NCBI GenBank assembly: GCA_949358305.1
Contig: OX442318.1
Span: forward strand, 3,832,501-3,896,500
DNA length: 64,000 nucleotides
DNA from: Strigamia acuminata
Taxonomy: Eukaryota > Arthropoda > Chilopoda > Geophilomorpha > Linotaeniidae
Reading direction: 5' to 3'
Positions 42,861 through 54,304 of this stretch are shown one piece after another (positions within the stretch are counted from its first letter, which is position 1; every line of letters begins with the position of its first letter). Both the position numbers and the translations under genes were made by a program. The notes beneath the pieces were generated by a model. That model ran no database searches and was not told the DNA's origin. It saw nothing but the letters and a program-made list of their open reading frames with translations.

Positions 42861-43642
42861 CTAGTTTTTAACATTCTTCTTGTTTTGTTTATGGACAAAT
42901 GAAAGTGCGGGTGAACAAACGAAATGGATTGCAGTTAAAACAGAAATGCCGAGAGTGAGACCGAAGGTGTTGGCGATGTCGGAAACTAAAGCCACAAAAG
43001 AATATTTAAATTCTTCGGAAATAGTTTCGATCTTATTAGTGGTGAAAACAACGTTAGTTACTAAGAGGTCTGATATATAAGCGGGGAAGCTGAAATCATT
43101 GATTTTGTAGAATGGATGTTTACAAGGTGGTAAACACGAGCACTCCTTTAGAATATCCGTTTTCGTGTGTATTTTGTAGTACAATGTTCGCACAGCTTTG
43201 GCTGTTGCCGGAGAGTTGCAGAAGGCGACGTTTTCTTTGATTGCAAAAGGCATACTGTTGAATAAATAAAGAAAACGAGGTTGGTGCCATCCTTGTTCGT
43301 CTCTGGAATTTACCTGCACGATTGTTTGCTTTTTATCTTATTTTTTAGGCAACGGCCTTTACACTCGTAATATTCCGTTGCATTTGCATTGCACGGTTTG
43401 ATTTTTGTGTGGAGTCGATGTATCTGAAAGTTGTTTTTAGAAAAAAGATTGTATAGAGAATATGCAGTTCAAAAATTAATTTTGGGAAACCATCAGATAA
43501 TTCATTCAGAATATACATACATTTAGTCTTGTAAGCATAGCAGTTGTGGTCATATTAGATGGCGAAACAAAATTTAAATTATATGAGAAATAAGGGTCTT
43601 CCTTGAGAGTAAAATAAAGCTGAAAATAAAGTGATTGAGATA

Positions 43643-44310
43643 ACCGTATTTCCTCAAACAATGGCCGAGGCTCTTATTTCAAAACAGTAAGCGCATTCAA
43701 TAACTCATAAATGGTCGTTTAAACCCGTTTGCACGACATTTGGGTTTAAACGGGCTGAAAATAAGCGTCCTAAATGGTTCATTTAAATCTCTGTACAATA
43801 AGCTCGTGCAAATGGAGTATTGTTGGCAGCCATTTTAGATTTGCGTTAGTACAATTTTGAAGCAGTTATTGTTTGATTAGGTTAAACAACAATAAAGATC
43901 ATCACTATGGTTATCGTAATCCCAGATCAAGTTTGGCAGTTAAACAAAATATTTCGTCTAAAAATTCGTGCAGACGGAAATTTAAACGAGAAGTTATTGA
44001 ATGCGCCTACTGCTTTCGACCGCGGCTACAATTCAAGGGCGGCTGCTATTTGAACTTGCGGCCGTTTTTGTTTGTTTTACATTCATTTTTCATATGGAAC
44101 CAATGCAAATCGGCTCAAAACAAACGGAAAACGATCATAGAAGAAACTTTCCACGTTCATTTTGTTTTCTTTTTCGTTTTAATCGCCCTTGAATAATAGC
44201 CGCGGCTATCATGTAAGGGCGACTCTGATTTCACATCGGCACTCTCGGCCATGGTAAGCATTCAAGGGCGGTTACAATTCAAATGCAGCTCTTAATTGTG
44301 GAAATGGGTA
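43643..44310. mobile_element. Repeat insertion in gene B intron 8
   Basis: The 43619 exon and the 44339 exon are 720 bp apart, against about 100 bp in gene D. The extra sequence starts CGTATTTCCTCAAACAATGG and contains several GGCCG/CGGCC blocks and inverted pieces (TTTAAACCCGTTTG with GGGTTTAAACGGG). Gene D has only a 48-bp fold-back of the same family at 63471-63518. Confidence 0.55.
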
Positions 44311-44640
44311 GTTGCAGTCAGTTAGTCATGATACATACATGGATCAAATCTGGTTTGAAGAGATTGTCTGCCATTCCTAGGATACCATCCATAAACATTG
44401 TGGACAATTGATATTTTATTGAGCCTAAGTATAAATAGGTGAATCTTTTATTTGATTCAGTTATGATTAAATTACCAAAGGAATGTTTCACGCATGTTCC
44501 TTGTGGATTGGGAAATTTAGTGTGTTTCCAAACATCGAATAGTTTACCAGGAAATGGACTCTGAAAAATATGAAATAAATTTTAGATTGATATTACTTCG
44601 ATATTTTGTGATGGTTATATTTTATACGTAAAAATTAATA

Positions 44641-44812
44641 TATCGTATTTTACCGATTAAGAGTTGCCCTCGAATAGTAGCAGCGTCAGAGACACCAAGA
44701 GTACTGTAATTTTGCAAAAGTAGGGTAACAAACGAATAACCGAAATCGGTATTGCTTACAAACATGGCAGTTTTGAATAAGAGCCGGGGCTTTTAATTGA
44801 TAAAATACGGTA
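44641..44812. mobile_element. MITE next to gene B exon 6
   Basis: Ends are CGTATTTTACCGATTAAGAG on the left and TTAATTGATAAAATACGGTA on the right, inverted relative to each other. The same ends occur at 58194-58408 and as a remnant at 63808-63828 beside gene D exon 6. Confidence 0.65.
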
Positions 44813-46234
44813 ACAATTTCTTACCCCTATTGCAATGAATTGTCGCTTTAGTGGTCCTACATATGCCATTTCCCACAGTTTTTCAACTGTAAATTTATTC
44901 CAATTGACAAGATCCAATATGTCCACATGGTGTTTTGTAGTGTTTAGCTTCGGATTTTTGAAATACTTGGCCTTCTGAAATTGAAGTTTTGTACTATGGT
45001 CTCCTGCACATGTGATGATATTAGGATAAGTCAGATTAGCTGGATCTTCTACAGTTGTTTGGACAACGTTCTTCAGATAACGAGAGATTTTTTCTTGAAC
45101 CAAAAATAAACTAAAACCAAACAAACAAATATACGTCAAGAAAAATAACATTTGTTTGTAGGTTAGTGTGGTTGGCATTTGAGTTGTATTTGTTATTCGG
45201 ATTGGTTTTTAAGCAAGCTTCAATTCTTCTGGTCAAGTTATCGTTCTTTGGTAATTTTACTTTATTCCAATTTGCAATAGTCAAAACCAAATTAACGATA
45301 GAAAGTGAAGATAGTCCTAACCAAAGTCCGAGATTTCCACCAAAGTCAGACAGCAGACTGATTAAGTCATAAATCAAGCGCTCTTTCAAAATTGTTACAT
45401 GGTCGTCGTAAATGTGCACTGTAATTTCTGACGTGCCATGTTCTAATTCAAATACGGGACTAATATCTGTGTTTTCACAGCTTCAAATACAATTACAGTA
45501 AACTTGCGGAGTCGGCGCCATTATACTGTAACTGTTTTCTTTGAACATTGTTAATGTTTCGTGGGAATTGTTGCAAAGCGGAAGGAGTTTTCCTTTGGAA
45601 TATCTTGGCCTGCATGGTAGCCTGTTAGTATTAATATAAGGCAAATAACAAAATTTTATTATGTTTTTGGGTATTTAGTTATGCACTTGCCAGCATGGGT
45701 TTCTGTCTAAAGTTGTTTCACTGCATCTTTCACCACACTCTATGTAATTATTCTTTTCTACGCAAAGATCTTGTCTTGTGTTGATGAATTTATGCTGAAA
45801 GAAAACTTAATTTAGTTTACATATACAAGGACCATTATAATTTATAGTCTGTGTTTACAGACTGTAGAAACTTGTTTTATCATTCTCATTTGCATTCCTA
45901 TTTTAACATTGGTCAAAGATGGTGTGGGTAGTAGAAATTGAAAATCCAAAGGTAATTTCATTGCAATCTTCAATTAAATTCAACATAACATTAGCTTGCT
46001 GAAGGATACCTTGTGGGTTGTAAAAATTCAAGTTATACGCTCAGAGGAGGCTATACCGGCCTAAGTCAAAAGCTTCCCACTTATTCTACATCTCTAATGT
46101 CTCTTCACAGTGCCAGACTAGAGTCAAGCTCAACAGGGTCTTCTTCCTCTGCTAATTCTCCCAAGCCCGTTCCCTTGACTGTTGTTTCGCTTGAAATTAT
46201 AGACAGTGGGAATCTCGTTAATCTATTCATGGGT

Positions 46235-46266
<32 letters not shown>

Positions 46267-47592
46267 TTTAGTTTCGGTGGACTTTAAAAGTTCTTGTATA
46301 ATTCCTAGTGTTTAAGATGACCGTAAACCCTGAGCAACCGTCAGAACAGTCTGAGCGCCGCTATCGTCCATGAAATTCGACGAAATTCGAAGAAATAATA
46401 CATTTGTAAAGTTATAACTTGACTGTTTATACTCCAATTTAGTAAGTCATGTTAAGTTACGTGTGAATCTAGTTTTAGTTCCTGAATTAGCTGTAACTTA
46501 CAATTGTGAGAGATTTTCCTGGCAACAGTTCTGGTATTTGTAAGGACACAATAACTTTTGTATTTATTTCTGAGCCACTCAGTGTTCTTCTAACTACAAT
46601 TAAAAGGTAAATTTTTATTTTATTTTAGAAGCAATAGAAAAATTGTTTCAATTGACCTTTTATTATTGTACACGTTCTCATGGGAAAAAGTTGCTGATTC
46701 GTTCGCATGTCTAAAGTTACGTGTACCTACACGGCAGTAATGCTAATGCTGTGCTACCATTTAAGGACATTAAATACTTACTTTCGGATGTCGTCTCGTG
46801 TCATATGCCAATATATTACGAACAACATGAAGACTGTAGTTTAAATTCCACACTTTAGTCAGATCAACGTTGGGGTCAGTTACAGGTGTGTTCAATGGTT
46901 GCATAGAATCACCTAACCCTGGACTTTCAGCGAGTGATTTGTAGTAATCCCACACATTGATTTATTAGAACACATATTTGCACATTGGGTGCCTTGTACG
47001 TTTCAAGCTTTTCTTCAAATACGTCAACTGCTTTTGGGTTTTCCAGATAATATGAAATGCGGTCATATGTTTGGAAAGAATAGACGAGAATGCAGACAAC
47101 AACAAGAAGAGCCCAAAGAAAACGAAATGCAAGAGAATTATTTTTATCAATCAATGGCTGGAACTCTTGAGGGATGTTTTTTCTCTTTCTAGTCGTTTGA
47201 GGAAATCTTTTACCGCTCGTCTAAGCTCCATATGGGACTTTTGGTAAATTCTCATTGCGCTCTAGTTAAATTATAAAGTGGAAATGAGTTTGTCTTTATA
47301 TTGATGGAGAGTGCTTTTATTTACTTACTGTCATACAATTTACTTTTCAATAACTGCAATTGATACCATTTTCATGTAGAAAATGCATTTTTTAAACATA
47401 AAAATGCATTGTTTTTATCATCTGAAAATGCATTTATTTAAGTAAGTATGGAATTTATCCCATGGGGAATTTAAATGAAATAACATAGTGTGCAATCTTT
47501 AAAATTTAGCCTAATGTGTATACTGTATAAAAATTGGAAATTAAAATATTTGGGTGCAATCAAGGGTCAACAAAACTAAAAAGAATTTAGGA

Positions 47593-47798
47593 GCTATACT
47601 CTGACCTATCATAAGAGTATGACCTCTTCGAGCCTATTTACTCATCAGTGTTATCTGTATACTTTCACAAGGAGAAGTAGTGTTGTTGACATCCATTGTA
47701 TTTATGGAATGTTGGCCTACTTTTATGTAGCCCTATGCCACAGAATAGTCTCGACCAATAAGAAGAAGTCATACTCTTATGATGGGTCAGAGTATAGC
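47593..47798. mobile_element. MITE with 31-bp terminal inverted repeats
   Basis: Left arm 47593-47623 starts GCTATACTCTGACC. Right arm 47768-47798 is its reverse complement with one visible mismatch. It shares terminal bases with the MITE at 3357. Confidence 0.75.
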
Positions 47799-48604
47799 CC
47801 CTTTTTCGCCAGCGTATAAATTTTGCACATGCAAGTATAAATCTCCAGGCGCCACGGCGACCCGGTATCCGGTTGCAATTGTACTTACAGTTTTTGATAT
47901 CTAAATGAAAAGAAGATGTGAGCGTATTGCTATCTTGCTGCAATGCGGCATATTGATATTTATGTCAACTCGATGCAATTTTTGATAAATTATAGTCATT
48001 ATAGTAATTGGTAGAAATTCTAAGCTTAGTATTAATATAGATGGAATTCTAAGATAGTGGGCTGGTAAAGTTAATGGTGTCACTAAAATTGATTTTTAAT
48101 TTTGGCTGAATATTTTTACACTCAAGTATGATTATACTGTTGCTACCATGGTGTTGGTGCAGTTTTTGAAACTTATTAGTAACAATTTATGTGTTTACGA
48201 TCTCAGAGCAAATTATAAATTCAAATTGGTAATTATACATCTGGTACACTGCAGACACATTAATAAATGATTTGAAAAAGTTATAATTTAAACATTTTGT
48301 GACCAGGTTTTAGAAAATTGTAGGGATAAACAAGAACGCCTGGTGGACGTTCAGGATAACCAATCATGACAAAATGTATGGACATAAAAACAAGAATGAG
48401 ACTAAACTGCTTACAATGTCAGAAACTAAAATGCTACAAATGTTTGTTTAATTTCAACCGCAAAGGTTTGATGCAGTGTGATTATACATAGTTTGATTGA
48501 TTATATTAAGAATTAACAGTGAATTTCACAGGATGAATAAACATATCTGTAAATTTGTGCTGGATTAAATAAAATAAAATCAAACACATTTTCTAAATTA
48601 ATTT
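47799..48604. other. Spacer between gene B and the relic exon
   Basis: 47889-47951 (minus) resembles the short exon-like piece at 59531-59578, with a GTAAGT donor but an in-frame stop. 48060-48590 is similar to 3570-4010. No intact gene. Confidence 0.5.
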
Positions 48605-48955
48605 TTAACACTCTTTTTGTTCAGTTTGTGGACGAATGGGAGTGCAGGAGAAAATACCAAATGGATTGCAATTAAAACAGAAAGGCTGAGAGTGAGACCA
48701 AGGAATATTTAAATTCTTTGGCAATAGTTTCGATCTTATTAGTTGTGAAAGCAAGATTAATAAGTAAGAAATCTGATGAATAAGCAGGTAAACTGAATTC
48801 GTTGATTTTGTAAAACCGTTGTTTACAAGAGGATACACAAACATTCCTTTTCTTCATCAATGTTGCTGTACAATTTATAGTACAATGTTTGTATTGCTCT
48901 GGCGGTTGCCGATGACTTGCAGAAGGAGACGTTTTCTTCGATTGCATATGGGCAT
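48605..48955 (-). pseudogene. Relic of a DEG/ENaC terminal exon (exon 11)
   Basis: Reading frames recover QRFYKINEFSLPAYSSD and FTTNKIETIAKEFKYS, as in exon 11 of the intact genes. An extra base near the start shifts the frame after ATG. A deletion then removes most of the stretch between KYS and the second membrane helix. No other exons of this copy are recognisable beside it, so it is an isolated fragment between genes B and C. Confidence 0.8.
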
Positions 48956-49033
48956 AATTTTAAGAATAAACGTTTTAATTAATTTGTGCTGGATATTAGT
49001 AATGATTAACATAATTAAAATTAAATTTCTATC

Positions 49034-52000
49034 TTAATTTTTAACACTCTTTTTGTTTTGTTTGCTGAGAAATTGAAGTGCAGGAGAAAATAAGAAACGA
49101 ATTGCAGTTAAGACAGAAAGGCCAAGAGTGAGACTGAATGTGTTGGCAATGTCGGAAACTAAAGCCACAAAAGAATATTTAAACTCTTCGGCAATAGTTT
49201 CGATCTTATTAGTGGGAAAAACAACATTAATTATTACGTTATTTGGTATAAAAGCAGGGAAACTAAATTCATTCATTTTGTAGAATGGTTGTTCACAAGG
49301 TGGTACACACAAACATTCCTTTTTAACATCAGTTTTGGTGTGCATTTCATAATACAATGTTTGCACTGCTTTGGCTGTTGTTGAAGAGTTGCAGAAGGCG
49401 ACATTTTCCTTGATTGCATATGGCATACTAGTAAATAAAGAAAATGAATAATTTAAAAAATCTACTGCCGTCCTTTGTATTTTCGAATTTACCTGCACAA
49501 TTGTTTGCTATTAACTTTATTTTTTAGGCATTGACCTTTACACTTGTAATATTCCGTTAAATTTGCATTGCACGGTTTGGTGTTGGTGTTTAGTCGATTT
49601 ATCTGAAAGTTTATTTCAAGAAAAAAAGATTAAACATAATTTCTAGTTCACGTAAAGTTATAATTATTTTGTAAAAATGTAAGGCAAGAATACAAAATAA
49701 ATACATTTAGCCTTCTAATCGCAGCAACTGTGGTCATATTAGATGGTACAATATAATTTAAATTATATGAAAAATTAGGGTTTTCTGTAGAAGTGATGTA
49801 AACCTGAAATTAAAATCATTACAATATACAGGTAGTTGAGATCATTCACTTGAGGTACAGACATGTACGAAATCTGGGTTGCAAGGATTTGGCTTAACCT
49901 TAATACCATCGATAAACATTGTGTACAATTGATATTTTATTGAACCTGTCCGGATAAATAGTTGATATTTTTTATTTGTTTCTGGCTGCTGAGTTATTAT
50001 TTACCAAAGGAATGTTTAACGCAAGTTCCTTGTGGATTAGAGATACTAGTATATGTTCGAACATCAAATAGTGAAGTAGGAAATGGACTCTGAAACATAT
50101 GAAATGCATTCAAAAATTCAGAAGTTTTTAAAAAAAAATTAAGCAAAGATATGTATTTGCTCTGATAATACAAGAATGTACTTACAACTAACGAAATAAA
50201 TGCTCGAGGTAATGGTTCTACATAAGCTAATTTCCACAGTTTTTTAACAGTAAATTTTTTCCAATTGACAAGCTCCAATAAGTCTACATGGCATTTTGTA
50301 TTGTTTTGCTTCTGCTCTTTGAAATACTTTGACTTATGAAATAGAAGTTTTGGATTAAATGCTCCTGCACAAATGATAATATTAGGGTAAGTCACATTAA
50401 CTGGATCTTCTATCGAAACAGTCATTTGAATAACTTTATTTGTATATAGTGATATTTTTTCTTGAATCAAAAATACACTAAACCCAAACAAGCAAACATA
50501 CGTCAGGAAATGTAACATTTTATTCCAAGTTAGTTTTTTGGGCATTTGACTTGTATGTGTGGTTCGACAGGTTTCTAAGCAAGCTTCAATTCTTCTGGTC
50601 AAGTTATCGTTCTTCGGTAATTTTACTCTGTTCCAATTTGCAACAGTCAAAACCAAATTGACGATAGAAAGTAAAGAGAGTCCCAACCAAAGTCCGAGAT
50701 TTCCACCAAAGTCAGACAGCAGACTGATCAAATCATAAATCAAGCGTTCTTTCAGAACTGTTATATGATTGTTAAGGTAAAAGGTGACTTCAGATAAGCT
50801 ATCGTCGTGTTTTTGGGATTCATATGCGGGAATAATATCTATGTTTTCACAGCTTCTTGTACAACCACAGTCGAGTTGTGGAGTCGGCCCAATAACACTG
50901 TAAGTGTTTTCTCTGTACATTTTTAAAGTTTCTCTTGAATTGTTGCAGAGCTGAAGGAGCTTTCCATAGGAATGTTTTGGCCTGTAGGGTAGCCTGTTAA
51001 TTATTAATACGAACCAAATAACACAATCATATAATTTAATAAAATCATGTTCCTTCTACATCTTTCATTATTCACTTACCAACATGGGTTTTTGTCTAAA
51101 ATTGTTTCCATGCATTTTTTACCGCAATCTTTGTAATCTTTCATTTCTACGCAAGGATCTTTTCTTGTGTTAATAAACTGATGCTGAAAGAAAACTTACT
51201 TCAGTTCAAATATTCAAAATTTAAAATATTACAGAAAAGTTGGTATTTGGCTGCCAAATTGCATTTTTTGCACCCAAAAATACATAAATCTGAATTATTT
51301 GAGTTATTGCACAGAAGTGAAAGTGCTATTTATTGTCAATTATTATTTTTACTTTTTTGCGATTATGTATTTGTGTGCACTGAGAGTGATTTCTCACTCA
51401 CATTTTGGCATCTGGATAAGAATCAGAGACTTTAAAACTTGTTTTACCATTCTAAACTTCAGTCCCATTTTTACGTTGATGGATGATGGTGTGGGAATTG
51501 CGTATTGAAAATCTAAAGGTAATGACACTGCTACCTACAATTAAATTCATGAGGACATGAGTTTGCGAAAGGATACTAGTGAGTTATAACAGTTAAAGTA
51601 ATAACCTTATACTCTTATTCCCTGCAAGTATGGTTTCTTATAATTTTGCTAACATAGTGCCTGATCTTTTTTTTCATTCTGAGTTTAATATAATTGACAT
51701 CGTATTAATCTCAGAGTTAAGTTAAGCTCTTTACTGTTACTGCCCCTTGTTAGCTTGTGAATTGATTTCCTTCTAATTAAAAGTAGCTTACAAGGGTTTG
51801 AGATTTTCCTGGCAATATTTCTGGTATTTTCAAGAGTGCAGTAAATTTTGTATTTATTTTTGAACCAGTCAATGCTCTGTCAACTGAAATTGAAATGTAA
51901 ATTTTTATTTTATTTTAGATGCAAAAGAAAACTTTTTTTTTAGCTCACCTTCTATTTTTGTACAAGTTCCCATAGGAAACAGTTGCTGATTGGTTCGGAT

Positions 52001-52970
52001 GTCCATAGGAATTTGTACCTAAATGACAACTGAGGATATAAATTGTTGAAAATTGTTGGAGTGAAAACACAGATTGTTTAAGATTTAAAACGTCTGTTTC
52101 GTTCGCACTCGTATCGCACGACCTGCACGTGTTGCTGGTGGAACTGGAAGTCATCAAGTCACGTTCTGGGTCGCGAGATTACAGAACTCCCCCAAATTAA
52201 AACAACATAAATTGTACGTTGTTGCTATAGGCTTGGATGAACACTAATGGACTGTCAACTCCATTGTCAGTCCACGTGAGAGGGCTCAGCGCCACCTTGT
52301 ATCAACTTTTGTCCCTTAGTGCATGTGCGCTTGTTTGCAGCATTCAAATGTAAACGGACAGGTACAAAAGTTGCCACATGGTGGCGCTGAAGAGCTCCTG
52401 TATCCTCTCACGTGGACTGTCAATGAAGTTGCCAATCCATTAGTGTTCGTCCAAGCTATTGGCTACTACTGTTTAAATCCATTAAAAACTTACTTTTGTA
52501 TTTTGTCTCGTATCATATGCAGATACGTTTTGAACAACATGAAGACTATAGTTTACATTCCACACTTTAGTAAGATCTGTATCAGTGGCAGTTATAATTG
52601 TGTTCAATGGGAGCATAGTAGCAGATGAATCTAAAGTTTCAGTGTGTGATTTATAGAAATCCAACACGTACTCATTTAATGGAACACATATGTGTACACT
52701 GGGGAACTTGTACGTTTCAAGCTTTTCCTCATACACATCGACAGCTGTTGGGTTTTCCAGATAATAAGAAATGCGGTCATATGTTTGGTATGTATAGATG
52801 AGAAGGCAAACTAATACAAGACAGGTCCAAAAGAAACGAAATGCAAGAGAATAATATTTATCAATCATTGGCTGGAACTCTGGAGGGATGTTTTTATCTC
52901 TTTCTCGTTGTTTGCAAAAATCTTTGACAGTTCGTCGAAGCCTCCTGCGGGATCTGTGGTCAATTCTCAT
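49034..52970 (-). CDS. DEG/ENaC double-subunit sodium channel, gene C (complete, predicted 802 aa)
   Basis: Eleven exons: 52970-52494, 52018-51949, 51883-51792, 51534-51448, 51183-51080, 50993-50186, 50089-50005, 49945-49863, 49803-49705, 49602-49493, 49427-49034. All junctions keep frame. Unit 1 has a basic N-terminus, a first helix at about 43-60, a cysteine-containing extracellular region, and a second helix at 370-393 with GLWLGLS (DEG/ENaC GLxxGxS selectivity motif). A linker of about 40 residues follows (395-434). Unit 2 has a first helix at 435-454, the paired cysteines of exons 7-11, and a second helix at about 758-790 with SLTLGLS. Predicted topology has four helices with both ends and the linker in the cytoplasm. 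Each unit (about 370-395 residues) is shorter than a usual family member (450-700). Donor of exon 8 is weak (GTCTGT). The family conducts sodium as trimers; ligand and tissue are unknown. Confidence 0.87.
50186..50993 (-). other. Fusion exon (exon 6) joining unit 1 and unit 2 of gene C
   Basis: 808 bp with one open frame. In order it contains the last cysteines of unit 1 (CGCTRSC), the pre-pore region, helix 2 (GLWLGLSLLSIVNLV), the linker with KLPKNDNLTRRIEAC, helix 1 of unit 2 (YVCLFGFSVFLIQEKISLY), then VTYPNIIICAGAF, the usual post-helix motif. Gene A has the same exon open throughout. Gene B has it with a stop and an 11-bp deficit, and gene D has its end at the window edge. Confidence 0.9.
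52044..52207. repeat. Solo LTR (164 bp) in intron 1 of gene C
   Basis: Ends are TGTTG and CAACA, a perfect 5-base inverted repeat of TG...CA type. TAAAT is duplicated on both sides (52039-52043 and 52208-52212). Gene A lacks the segment at the same place. No internal region is present. Confidence 0.65.
52229..52457. mobile_element. MITE with about 85-bp terminal inverted repeats in intron 1 of gene C
   Basis: The left arm starts AGGCTTGGATGAACACTAAT. The right arm ends with its near reverse complement, ATTAGTGTTCGTCCAAGCT. The arms share GTCCACGTGAGAGG and GGCGCTGA. The loop is about 50 bp. Gene A keeps the uninterrupted site GTTGCTATTAGTTACTACTG (13229-13248), so the insertion occurred after the two copies separated. 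Confidence 0.75.
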
Positions 52971-52979
52971 TATTCTCTA

Positions 52980-54125
52980 CATGATAAAAGTGGAAATGAG
53001 TTTGTCATTATTACGAGAGAGAGTATTTTTATTTACTTACCATTATACAAGTTACTTTTCAAGAACTCAAAATGTACTTGCTAGTCAGTCCGCAGCACTC
53101 AAAACTGTGCAAGAAATTTTATTGCAATACAGATGTATTTTCTAGATTTAATTATCTTAAATAATTAATTAGCTGTGAAATGCAAAACGAAGAAATTAAT
53201 TAACTTGAGAATAAATTACAGAATGGATTAACCATGTTTCATACATGTGTTCAAAACATGTGTTTTTCAAGTGATTTAACAGTTCTACTTTAAATTGTGG
53301 ATTCAGAGTGAAAAAAAAATTTATTTAGCATATTAAGAAAGCATTTTGTAAATTGTTTTAACTTTTTGACAATCTTAGTATAGCTGCAGAAATGTATTGC
53401 AGTTAATGCTAAAAGGCTGAAGATGTGACTGAAGGTGATGTCATACCCATACGGTTTTTCTCTTTAGAAGCAGTCGGCAGGCAGCCACTTGACTTTTAAA
53501 TCTTGTGCTCGCTTCCCTAACTCCTAGAAAAAAAATATTTTTAAATTAACTTTTGACTGGTGTCACTTAACCACTAATATATTAAACATGTTTCTAAATT
53601 GATATCGCACCAATTCTAGGTTACTCTAATATTGCATGCACGCTCAAAGTACAGAGAGTATAGCCTCATTGCAACCCTTGTCTTCAGTGTTGAATCGGAC
53701 TTGAGTCCCAAAGGGAACTCAGGCCTGAGGTGTGAGAAAATATGGTTTGTGTAAGTAAAAACATTGGTTGCCAAGCATAATGCTTGGCAACAAGATGCAT
53801 TATTGTGCGATTTACAATGGATGTATTTATTCGTAACAGTTCTTATAGAAATAACACTAACCAATCCCCATTTACAATGTGGTAGGAATACGAGAAACTG
53901 TTCTGCTGTGCTTATCTTGGCACATATGTCCGCTTATGGAGATTGCAGTTTGGAACCAACAAGACTAGTGGTGAAGGGGGTGAAAGCGGAATCAGTTTAA
54001 AGCATGACTGCTAATATATTTTTGTGTAGTCAACTGTATATTTTATTTCTTAATAACGTTACATGTTGAGTTTTTACTTTAAATACACTGTACAGAATTT
54101 CACAAGAAATGTACAGATGTAGGAG
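52980..54125. repeat. Upstream flank of gene C, copied elsewhere in the window
   Basis: 52980-53310 recurs almost unchanged at 57375-57705. About 52980-54120 resembles 4200-5240. The palindrome at 53768-53790 (TTGCCAAGCAT, A, ATGCTTGGCAA) is shared with 4900-4922. No coding exon here. Confidence 0.7.
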
Positions 54126-54304
54126 CAGGGCCGGTGCAAAGGGTGAGGCGGTGAGGCGGTTGCCTCAGGTGGCATATTTCCAGGGGCGGCGTCTTTGGGC
54201 GCACAATTTGATTTCTTTCCCTCAAGAAAAAAAATTTTTTTTACTGTTCAAAAGAGCGGCATATGTCTTGCTCGCCTCAGGTGGAAATATGTGCACCGGC
54301 CTTG
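54126..54304. mobile_element. hAT-like MITE
   Basis: The 13-bp terminal inverted repeats are CAGGGCCGGTGCA and TGCACCGGCCTTG, with one mismatch. The interior is GC-rich with repeated GCCTCAGGTGG. An 8-bp target duplication is not obvious, so the family is uncertain. Confidence 0.55.

Larger units (their letters stand above)
42861..47255 (-). pseudogene. DEG/ENaC double-subunit channel gene B: unit 1 decayed, unit 2 open
   Basis: Equivalent exons: 47255-46782, 46726-46657, 46593-46502, 45967-45881, 45794-45691, 45621-44825, 44560-44476, 44424-44339, 43619-43521, 43423-43314, 43254-42861. Unit 1 has several lesions. Exon 1 has a one-base loss in an A run and a second frameshift. The exon 4 donor is AT instead of GT. 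Exon 5 has a GC donor. Exon 6 has TGA in place of the arginine codon before SCEN, and is 11 bases short, with a frameshift in the linker. From ATG at 45178 onward, unit 2 (two helices, cysteine-rich extracellular exons, C-terminus VKN) is open through the final exon. It could survive as a single short subunit of about 375 residues. Whether it is transcribed cannot be seen. Confidence 0.82.
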
